From positions 5,704,001-5,768,000 of the forward strand of contig OY294049.1 in assembly GCA_958510825.1 (NCBI GenBank): 64,000 bases of DNA. The letters run 5' to 3'. The notes under the pieces were generated by a model, which was given only the letters and a program-made list of their open reading frames with translations, made no database searches and was not told where the DNA came from. A program made the translations under genes and the position numbers. Below are positions 12,501-24,500 of the stretch, piece after piece (the first letter of the stretch is position 1; each line of letters begins with the position of its first letter). This DNA comes from Brachypterus glaber. Its lineage: Eukaryota > Arthropoda > Insecta > Coleoptera > Kateretidae.

Positions 12501-15500
12501 TAACAGGTGAACCAGAGATTAATAATAATACTACAACTGAGAAAACTACAGAATCAACTACTAGTACAACTAATACAGGTAAATATAAGAAAAAAAATAA
12601 TACATATACTCCTGCGAGATTTACAAAAACAACACATGTGACAGGTGAGCATAAGCATCATAAAAAAGAGAAAAATTATGAAAATCCAGTAGAAAACACC
12701 TTAGGAGTTTTATTTACGACAAAAATAACTACTACAACTAATATTAATGACATAAATTTAGATGATAATGATGAAGTTATAACTGAAACAACTGTACCTA
12801 TTTTAGTGCACAATGCAAATAAGGATATTAAAAAGAAAAGAAAAAGAAATTACCATTTTATGAAAAGAAATGCCGTAATTTGTAACGTTACAAAAAAAAT
12901 ACAACAAAAAGATACTCAGCATAGGAATTTATATCATACTCCTATGAATAACAGAAAAAATAAAAAAAATCATCACAAATACAAAACAAAAACAACTAAT
13001 ATGACTACTATTAATTTAGTTTTAACTAATGCGACTAATATTAACTTAGATGAGAATGATGAAACTATTACAGAAACAACTATTCCTATGTTAATTCATA
13101 ATGAAAATAAAAATATCCTTAAGAAAAAAGAAACAAATCAAATAAAAAAACGATATGATAAATTATGTAAATATACTACAAAAACCCATCATACGAATAA
13201 AGATGATCAAATCAATAAGAAAAAAAATAGTACAACAAGAAAACAACAAATTAAAATGAATAGTCAAAATAAAACTCATGAGGAAATAAGTAAAGCATAT
13301 AAACAGCCTAATAAATATAATCAAAAACCAGCAGAGAAAAACAAACTAGGAGATTTGTTCACCACAAAAATAACTTCAACTGGTATTAATAATTTTAACT
13401 CAGATTTAGATGAAAACGATGAAGTTATAAAAGAAACTACCGTACCTATGTTAGTCCATAACGCAAATATAGAAATTATTAGGAAAAGGGAAACGAGTAA
13501 ACGATTTATAAATACACGAAAATTACTGGGCATTGTTGAAAGTGATTATGACCTAGATATACCCAATTTCACATCTTCCGGAAAACATAATGAAATTTGT
13601 GAATTATGCGATAAACATAAACAAAATAAATCAAAAAATAATTTAAAATCAGTAGGAAATAATCGTAATAAATTTCCCACAGAAACTGATAATTTAGAAT
13701 TTTATTTTACAAATAAAGAGGAAAATACAATATGTCCATTATGTAACAAACATCATCATCTTAATAAAGATAATGAAAGGTTAATAAATGCTGTTAATGG
13801 TCAAAAACTTCCAGCAGAGGAAAATGCTGAAGAATTTCATTTTACAAATAACGTAGGAAATACTATATGTCCTTTGTGCAATAAGAGTCATAAAAATAAC
13901 CATAAAGAAAATAAAAATAATAAAGGCATTATTTATGAAGCAAATATGGAACCATTTCATTTGCCTAATACAGAAACTAATACGATTTGTCCACTTTGTA
14001 AGTTAACCACAAAATATCACAATAAATCGAATACACATAAACAACAAAACCATCACCATGTTGAAGAATCTACATCAAGAAATAAAGCTTTAGTCGAATC
14101 AGATTTAGGAGAGTTTAAATTTACTGCTAAAGGACCTGTCACATTGTGTATTTTATGTAAATCCACAGGACCCGAATATAAAAAAGACAAAAATAAAAAT
14201 AAAAATATAATTTTAGAAAATGAAACAGATAAGAAGCATTCACACTCCAACGGTAATAAGCATCATGCACAGAAAAAACATACAACTCCCGAGTATAGAT
14301 CTAGTGAAATTTTAAATATACATACAAAAACCAGTTATATCACAGAACCTGAAAAAATTAACACTGAATCAGAAGAAAGTGAAACCAAACCTAAAGAAAG
14401 TGAATCGAAAAGTACAGAAAAAACGGAAACTACTAAATATGAGACTTCTGAGGTAGAAAATATAACTTGGAAGCTAGAAACTACTAAAGAACCACCTGAG
14501 AATTCTGAAGCAAAGGTAACGGAGTTCATGGAAAGCAATAAACTTAAAACTTCTGAGGCAGTAGAAACTAGGTTTGAAACCAGTGAGAAAATAGAAAGTA
14601 ATAAAGGCAAGTCTCCTAATGTAAAAGAAACTAGCGAAAATTCACTAGTATCCACAAAATACCCTATAATTGATGCATCTGAGGCTGACGAATTTCTCAG
14701 AACTGTTGATGAAATTCTAGTAACAGAAACTGAATACGAGTTTTCTGTTCTTAAAGAAGAAACATCAAAAGTTGAAGAAATTGAAAGTTATGCGCCTGAA
14801 ACTGAATTAGACACATTATCTGAAATTGAAACAGAAAATACAGAAATCGAAAATAGTAATGAAGCAGAAGACATTGTATTAAATCAGATGCAAAACGAAT
14901 TAGAGTCTGAAACCACTGAAATAGAAATTAATTCACCGGAAGCAGTATCATACAGCTTGGCAAACATTGAAACAGAAAGGATAGGAATTAAGTTTAATAG
15001 TGAAACAGAGGAAATTGTATTAAGCGAACTAGAGACTGGAGACACTGAAATGGAAATTAACTCACCCAAAACAGAATTATACAGTTTACCTGAAATTGAA
15101 ACCAAAAATATGTACAGTACTAAAGCAGAAGTTGTACTAAGTGAAATAACAACAGAATTAGAGTCAAAAAATAATGAATTAAATACAGAAACTCCTGATT
15201 TTACCAAAATAATGAAGAACACTATGCATTTGATCACAGAGGAAACTAGTGAAAGCTCAGAAAAAAATCGGATTATGTCTTCTAAAGAAAATGAACATAT
15301 GCATAATGAGGAAACTCGTGAGACTGCTGAAGTAACGGTAACAGAGTCTATAAAAAACAATAAACTTGAAACTTCTGAGGCATTCGAAACCAGTGAGGTA
15401 ATAAAAAGTAATAATAATTGGTCTACTAATGAAGAAGTTAGTGAGAAGTCACTAATATCCACAGAATACCCTAATATTGATGCGACTGACGCTGATGAAT

Positions 15501-18500
15501 TTCTAAGAACTGTTGACGAAATTCTAGTTACAGAAACTGAATATCAGTTTCCCATTCTTAATGAAGAAAAACAAAAAGATTTTGCATTTACTGAAGAAGT
15601 GGAAACTAGTGCGCTTGAAACTGAACTTAACGCTTTATCTGAAATACAAACAGACAGTGCAGAAATAGAATTTACTACTGAACTCGAAGAAAATGTTTTA
15701 AGCGAGATACCACAAGAATTAGATTATGAAAACACTGAGGAATTAATTTATGAGTCTGTAACAAATCCGTTCGAATCATATAAAATTAAAACTGAAAATA
15801 AGGTTAAGAGCAGCACTAAACAAAATCATATTCATAATAGCGAAAAATATGATGAAACCGAGAACCCAAAGGAATCTGAAAATAATAAAGAAATAGGAAG
15901 TGTTAAAACATCTGAAAATAAAAATATAGAGGCAAAAATCATCCCTAAAGGACATACTATTTCTTATACCAATGAAGCTAAAGTAACTGAGAACTCAGAA
16001 GAATTTAAAAATAGTAAAAATGCTAAAACAACTGAGAATCTAGAGGTACCTGGAAATACTGAAGGAATAGAAAGCATTACACCTAAAACATCTGAGAAAA
16101 CATCTGAAACTGAAAATACAGAGACAGAAGGCATCAGTGAAGGACATCATATTTCTCATGGTGAAAATGCTGAAGCAACTAAGAACCTAAAGGAGCCTGA
16201 AAATACTAAAGAAATGGAAAGCATTGCATCTGAAACCTCTGGAGAATTAACTGAAATTAAAAACGAAGGCAGTACTAAACAAACTATTTCTTATAGTAAA
16301 ACATCTGAAATAACTCAGAACTCAGAGGAACCTAAAGAAAACTCTGAAATAACTAAGAATCTAGAACATGTAAGTACTGAAGAGACGGAAAGTATTGAAC
16401 CTGAAACATCCAAGGAAGCATCTAAAACAGAGGCGGAAGATATTAATGAAGGAAATCATATTTCTCATAGCGAAAACGCTGAAGCAACTAAGAACCCAGA
16501 AGAGCCTGAAAATACTGAAGAAATGGAAAGTACTGAACCTGAAACATCTGAAGAATTAACTGAAATTGAAAACGAAGGCATTACTAAACAAAATCATATT
16601 TCTCATACTAAAGAATCAGAAATAACTGAGAACTCAGATGAAACTGAAAATACTGAAGAAGTAGAAAGTATAAGACCTGAAACATCTGAAGAAGCACCTA
16701 AAAATAATAATGCAGAGACGGAAGGCGTCACTGAAGGACAACATACTTCTCACAGTAAAAAAGGTGAAACAACTAAGAATCTAGAACCTGGAAATATGGA
16801 AAATACAGAAAGCATTGAAACATCTGGGGAAGCATTTGAAACTGAAAATACAAAGGAGGAAGACATTATTAAAGGAAATCATATTTATCATGCGGAAAAT
16901 GCTGAAGCAACTAAGAATACAGAGGAGCCTGAAAATACTGAAGAAATGGAAAGCAATGCACCTAAAATATCTGAAGAATTAACTAAAATTGAAAACGAAG
17001 GCAGTACTAAACAAACTATTTCTTACAGTAAAATAACTGAAATAACTAAGAATTCAGAGGAACCTGAAAGTACTGAAGAAAACGCTGAAATGTCTAAGAA
17101 TCTAGGACCTGAAAGTACTGAAAAAGCAGAAAGTAATGCACCTGAAATACCTGCATCTGAAACTGAAAATACAGAGGCGGAAAACATCAATGAAGGAAAT
17201 CATATTTCTGATGGCGAAAACTCTGAAGCAACTAAGAACCCAGAGGAGCCTGAAAATACAGAAGAAATGGAAAGCCTTGAAGTTGAAACATCTAAAGAAT
17301 TTACTGGAATTGAAAACGAAACTAAACAAAATCATATTTCTCATAGTAAAGAAGCTGAACAAACCGAGAACTCAGATGAACCTGAAAACACTGAAGAAGT
17401 AGAAATTATTAGACCCGAAACATCTGAAGAAGCACCTGAAAATGAAAACACGGAGACGGAAGGCATCACTGAAGGACATCATACTTCTTACAGTGAAAAC
17501 GCTAAAACACCTGAGAATCTAGAAAATACTGAAGAAACAGAAAGCATTGCATCTGAAACATCTAAGGAAGTACCTGTAGTTGAAAATACAAAGGCGGAAG
17601 AAATCAATAAAGGAAATCATATTTCTCATGCTGAAAACGCTGAAACAACTAAGAACTCAGAGTGGCCTGAAAATACTGAAGTAATAGAAAGCGCTGCACC
17701 TAAAACATCTGAAGAATTAACTGAAAATGAAAAAGAAGGCAGTACAATACATCATATTTCTTACAGCGAAGAAGCTGAAATAACTGAGAATTCAGAGCAA
17801 CCTGAAAATACTGAAAGAATAGAAACTATTGCATTTGAGATATCCGAAGAAGCACCTGAAACTGAAAAAACAGAGGAAGAAGACATCACTAAGGAACATA
17901 ATATTTCTCATAGTAAAGAAGCTAAAATAACAGAGAACACAGAAAAATCTGAATATACTGAAGAAATAGAAAGTATTGCCCCTGAAACCTATGAAGAATT
18001 ATCTGGAAGACATGAAGGCAGCACTAAACAACACATTTCTCATAGCGAAAAAACTAAAATAATGGAAAACCCACAAGGACCTGAGAATACTCAAAGAATA
18101 GAAAGTATTACACCTGGAGTATCTGAAGAAGAATCTGAAATTGAAAATACGAAGGCAGAGGGCCTTACCAAACATCATATGTCTCATAGCGAAGAAGCTG
18201 AAATAACTGAGAACCCAGAGGAACTAGAAAATACTGAAGAAATATCTGAAATTGAAAATGAAGGCAGCACTAAACAGCATCATGTTTCTCTTAGTGAAGA
18301 ACACAGTGACATATCTGAGAATCCAGAAAAACCTGAAAATGCTGAAGGAACAGAAAGCATTGCACCTAAAACATCTGAAGAATTATATGAAATTGAGAAT
18401 GATATCACGGCTAAACAACATTATATTTCCCATATTATAGAAGCTGAAGTTACTAAAAACCTAGAGGAAAGTGAAAATACTGAAGAAGTAGAAACTATTG

Positions 18501-21500
18501 CACTTGAAACCTCTGGAGAATCATCTGAAATTAAATACCCAGTAGAGCATAAATACACTGAAGAAATTGAGATTAATTCATCTGAAATATCTAAAAAATT
18601 ATCTGAATCCGGGGATACAGAAGTTGCAGTTAGCACTAAACCATATTATATTTCTCAAGAACAAGAATCAGGTGCTAGTGAGAATCCGGAGGAAGCTGTA
18701 AACACTAAAGAAATGGAAATCAATGCACCTGATGACTCTGAAGCTGAAAATACAGGGCTTGAAGACAGAACTAATAAAGCTGAAGAAAGTGAGAACGTAA
18801 AAGAACCAAAAAATAGTGAAGAAATAGAAAATAATGCACCTGAAATATCTAAAGAATTATCTGAAGCTGAAAATACAGAGATTGAAGACAGAACTAATAA
18901 AGCTAAAGAAAGCGAGGACTTAGAAGAAGCGAAAGATACTGAAGAAATAGAAAGCAATGCACCTGAACCCACTAAAGAATTATCTGAAGCTGAAAATGCA
19001 GAGCTTGAAAACACAACTAATCACGCTGAAGAAAGTGATAACGCAGAAGAACCAGAAGATACTGAAGAAATAGAAAGCAATCCCCCTGAAACTTTGGAAG
19101 AATCATCTGAAATTGAAAATGAAGTCAGTACTAAAAATAATATTTCTCATAGCAAGGAAGCTGAAAAAAATAAAAATCCAGAAGATTTCGAAAATGCGGA
19201 GGAACTAAAGGATGAAAATGCTCATTCTGACACAGAATCCGACGATGAATCGTCTGAATTGGAAAGTACAGAGGAATCTTTAGAAACTGAAAAGAATGAT
19301 GAGGAAGAAAGTAATGAGACTGAAACATCTGAGGTAGAAACAGAAAATACAGAATTAACAATTTCAGAAACTGTTTTAAATACCTTATATACTGAATTTA
19401 ATTTGCCTTATGAAGAATACAAACCACTGAAACCCATGGAAACAGAAAATCAAATGCTAGAGGACCTAAAACAACCAGAAGCTAATCAAAATTCAGAGGA
19501 AACTGAGAAAACAAAATCCGAATCAAAAACAGAAACCATAGAAGTAAACACAGAATTTACTGAGAAAACACAAGAATCAACTTCTAAATACACCGAAGAA
19601 CAAAACGACGATAAAGCTCATACGGAATCATACAACTCATCTAATCTTCATAACGACAATAAATTTTTGAAGGAATCGAATCTAGAAGAGTTTAATTTTT
19701 CAGTGAGTGAATCAGTCACGCTCTGTGCTTCATGTAAATCCACAAACGAAAAGTTTAAAAAAAATAAAAATAACCTAAAAACAGAATCACATAAAATATC
19801 TAAATTGATTACTGCTGGCCGTGAAATTTTAACGGAATCAAACCTGGAGGAATTAAATTTTTCAATAAAAGAGCCCGTAACAGTGTGTAAAATATGTAAA
19901 TCTACAAAACCAAAAGATCATAACGAAAAATCTAAAACAAAAAATACTGACGAGCAAGAACTAAGCTCGATGCCAGGAAACGCTAAAGAAACGAGTTTTG
20001 AAAATGTAATTACTCATGCTTCAACTAGTTTAAATAACTTGTACACAGAGTTTAAAATAAACGAAAAAGATATATTGACTATTAAACAACAAATATCAAG
20101 TGAGCAAGAAAATATTGGCGAAGAAGCTACAGAAAAACCTAAACATGCCACTTTTTATACAGAATTTGTGCTACCAAGTGAAGAAAATAGAGAGCCTATT
20201 ACCACTAAAAGCCACACTAAAGAGGAAGAAGCAACTAACAACACAAAAGAGTCGGAGGCTTTAAAGACTGAAGCAGTAGAAAACAATAAGTCTGAGACGA
20301 AAACCGTTGAGACAGAAGAAGGTCTTACTGTAGAGCATGTTTTTCACATCGAAGAAGAAGTAACTAAAAACCCGGAAGAACCCGAAGCTACAAATACCGA
20401 AGAAGTTGAAAGCAATCACCCTGAGACCGAGAACCTAGAGCCGCAGGAAAACCATACTACAGAGCATGATTCTCATTCAGAAGTAACCAAAAACTCAGAA
20501 GAACCCGATGCTACAAATATCGCAGAAGTAGAAAACAATAAGCATAAGACCAAAAGCGAAGAGCCAGAAGAAGACCATACTGAAGAGCATGTTTCTTACT
20601 CCGAAGAAAAAGTAACTGACAATCTGGAAGAATCCGAGGCTACAAATACTAAACCTGAAAATAATAGGCCCGAGGAAGAGAGCGCAGTGCCTGAAGACAG
20701 TCATACCAAAGAAAAAGTAACTAAAAGCCCAGAAGAACTGAAATCTGAAAATACCGAAGAAGTAGAAAGCATTAAGTCTGAGACAGAAAGCGTAGAGCCG
20801 CAAGAAGGCTATTATGCAAACCATGTTTTTCACTCCGAAGAAGAAATAACTAAAAACCCAGAAGAACCCAAGGCTGCCCATACCGAAGAAGTGGAAAGCA
20901 ATAACCCTAAGACAGAAGGAGCAGAGCCGCAAGAAGGCCATACTGCAGAGCATGTTTCTAATACCAAAGAAGAAATAACTAAAAACCCAGAAAACCCCAA
21001 TGCTGCAAATGCTGAAGAAGTGGAAAGCAATAAACCCCAAACAGAAAGCTCGGAGCCTCAAGAAGGCCACACTACAGAAAATGTTTCTCACAACGAAGAA
21101 GAAGTAACCAGAAGCCCAGAAGGAAACAAGGCAGCAAATACTGCAGAGCATGTTTCTCATAGCGAAGAAGAAATAACTAAAAACCTAGAAGAATCCAAGG
21201 CTACAAATACCGAAGAAGTGGAAAGCAATAGAACAGAAAGCGCAGAGCCTCAAGGAGGTCATACTGCGGAGCATGTTTCTCAAACCGAAGAAGAAGTTTC
21301 TAAAAAGACAGGAGAACCCGAAGCTGCCAATTCCGCAGAAGTGGAAAGCAATAAACCTGAGACAGAAAGTGCAGAGCCAGAAGAAGGCTATACTGTAGAG
21401 CATGTTTCTCACACTAAAGAAGAAGTAACTAAAAACTCAGAAGAGCCCGAGGCTGAAACTACTGAAGTTAAAAGCAATAAGCTCGAGACAGTGAGTGTAA

Positions 21501-24500
21501 AGCCTAATGAAGGTCATGCTGTAGATCATCTTTCTCATACAGAAGAAAATATAACTAAAATTCCAGAAGAACACGAGTCTGCAAATACCGAAGAAGTGGA
21601 AAGCAATAATCCTGAGACAGAAAGCTTAGAGTCACAAAAAGGCCATACTGCAGAGAATGGTTTTCATACCGAAGAAGAAATAACTATAAACTCAGAAGAA
21701 CCCAAGGTTGCAAATACCCAAGAAGTGGAAAGCAATAAACATGAGACGGGAAGCTCAGTGCCGCAAGAAGGCAATAATTCAGACCATGTTTCAAACAATG
21801 AAGAAGAAGTAACTAAAAACCCAGAAGAAAATAAGGCCGCAAATACTGCAGAGCATGTTTCTCATACCGAAGAAAAAATAACTAAAAACCTAGAGAAATC
21901 TAAGGCTACAAATAACGAAGAAGTGGAAAGCAGTAAGCCTGAGACAGAAAGTGCAGAGCCGCAAAAAGGCCACACTGCAGAGCATGTTTCTCATGTTGAA
22001 GAAGAAATAACTAAAAACCCAGAAGAATCCGAGGCTGCAAAGACCCAAGAAGTAGAAAGCAATAAGCCCGAAACAGAAAGCTCAGAGCCGCAGGAAGCCC
22101 ATACTGCAGAGCATGTTTCTCACAACGAAGAAGAATTAACTAAAAACCCAGAAGAAAACAAGGCCGCAAATACTGCAGAGCATGTTTCTTATACCGAAGA
22201 AGAAATAACTAAAAACCCAGAGGGATCCAAGGCTACAAATAACGAAGAAGTGGAAAGTAATAAGGCTGAGACAGAAAGTGCACAGCCGCAAGATGGCCAT
22301 ACTGTGGACCATGTTTCTCACACTGAAGAAGAAATTTCTAAAAACCCAGAAGAACCCGAGTCTACAAATACCGCAGAAGTGGAAAGCAATAAACCTGAGA
22401 CAGTAAGAGCAGAGCCAGGCTATACAGTAGAGCATGTTTCCTTCACTAAAGAAGAAGTAACTGAAATCTCCGAGGAGTCCGAGGCTGAAACTACTGATGT
22501 TGAAAGCAACAAGCTTGAGACATTGAGTGCAAAGCCGAAAGAAGGACATGATGTAGATCATGTTTTCCATACCGAAGAAAAAGTAACAAAAAACCCAGAA
22601 GAACACGAGGCTGCAAATACCGAAGAAGTGCAAACCAATAAACCTGAAGTGGAAAGCAATAAGCCTGAGACCGAAAGCTTAGAGCCGCAAGAAGGCCATA
22701 CTGCAGAGCATGTTTCTCACATAGAAGAAGAAGTTTTTAAAAATCCAGAAGGACCCGAGGCTGCAAATACCGCAGAAGTGGAAAGCAAGAAGTCTGAGAC
22801 AGAAAGCGCAGAGCCAGAAGAAGGCTATAATGTAGAGCATGTTTCTCACACTGAAGAAGTAACTAAAAGCCCAGAAGAGCCCGAGGATGCAACTACGGAA
22901 GAAGGTCATGCTGTAGATCATGTTTCTCATACCAAAGAAAAAGTAACTAAAAACCCAGAAGAACATAAGGCTGCAAATACCGAAGAAGTGGAAGTCAATA
23001 AGCCTATGGCGGAAAGCGCAGAGCCGAAAGAAGGCCATACTGCAGAGCATGTTTCTCATGCCATAGAAGAAATAACTAAAAACCAAGAAGAACCCGAGGC
23101 TCTAAATACCGCAGAAGTGGAAAGCAATAAGCCTGAGACGGAAAGCTTAGAGCCGCAAGAAGGCCATACTGCAGAGCACGTTTTTCATACCGAAGAAAAA
23201 ATAACTAAAAACCCAGATGAATCCAAGGCTAAAAATAGCGAAGAAGTGGAAAGCAATAAGCCTGAGGCAGAAAGCACAGAGCCGCAAGAAGGCCATATGG
23301 CGGAGCATGTTTCTCACATAGAAGAAGAAGTTTCTAAAAATCTAGAAGAACCCGAGGTTGCAAATACTCAAGAAGTAAAGAGTAATAATCCTGAGACAGA
23401 GAGCGTAAAAACAGAAGAAGGTCATGAGCATATTTCTCATACAAACCAAGCAAATTTAGAAACAAGTACTTTAATTACTCGTGTTCCAACTATTGTAAAT
23501 AGTTTTTACACCGAATTTTACTGGCCTAATAAAAATTTTGAAGATCATACGGAGAACAGCGATAAAATATTTACTGAATTTAAAATAAATGAAGAAGATA
23601 TGTTAACTATTAAACAACCACAAATATCAAGTGAACAATTTTCTGGAGAGACCATTAAAGAAGTTGCCAGTAAATATCCTGAGCATGCAACTTTCTATAC
23701 CGAATTTGAATTACCTAACGACGAAAATGGAGAGCATATTACCTTAAAACAAAAAGGTGAAAATTTAGAAATAGTTGGGTTAAATAATACTACAGAGAAA
23801 GTTACCATTATTTCGGTGACTGAAAGTTCACTACCAGAAAAATATATTTCTTATAGCGAAAATATTCAAGAAACAGCTAGAAGTGGTAAGGTTTTTACCA
23901 GTCGTAATCCAGATTTTACAGAATTTAAAATAAATGAAGAAGATTTGTTAACTATAAAACAACAAGAAATATCTAACGTACAAGTTGATGAAGAGAACAT
24001 AAATGAAGAAGCTACAGAAAAAACTGAACAAGTAACTTACTATACAGAGTTTGTGATACCAAATGGAGAAAACGGAGAACCAATTACCGTGAATAGTCAT
24101 ACAGGTGAAAACACCACTTCCATTATTACTGTGACAAAAGCGACTGACAGTGGAATTCAAAATGAATCAGTGACTGGACAAGATATAAATAAAATGACCA
24201 AAACCGTACAAACCAGCGTTACTAAGCTAGACCACATACAATCGTTTTCGAATGTGACTGAGCATATAAATGAAAAGCTTAACGAAGATAACAACATAAA
24301 ACAAAAACAACCACAAGCAAAGGTGCATGAAGACACTAAATTTAAACATGTTGAAGCATTTAAAGATATTGTGGAACATAAATATACAATTCAGGATGAA
24401 AAACCTACAATCGATGATGAATTTTACGATATTACTGAATATCCAGAAATGGATATAGATTCTTTATATAACAGGACCTTTCATGCTAACCAAGTAACAA

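Noticed and set aside
20495..23086. Long minus-strand open frames rich in Phe/Ser/Cys opposite array B
   Set aside because: They are antisense shadows of a Glu/Ala/Asn-rich repeat with no stop-forming codons. Composition and repetition mirror the sense array and no known domain appears.
20340..23450. CRISPR-like or satellite array
   Set aside because: The period is exactly in frame with an open coding exon, and the units diverge as a protein repeat; the genome is eukaryotic.
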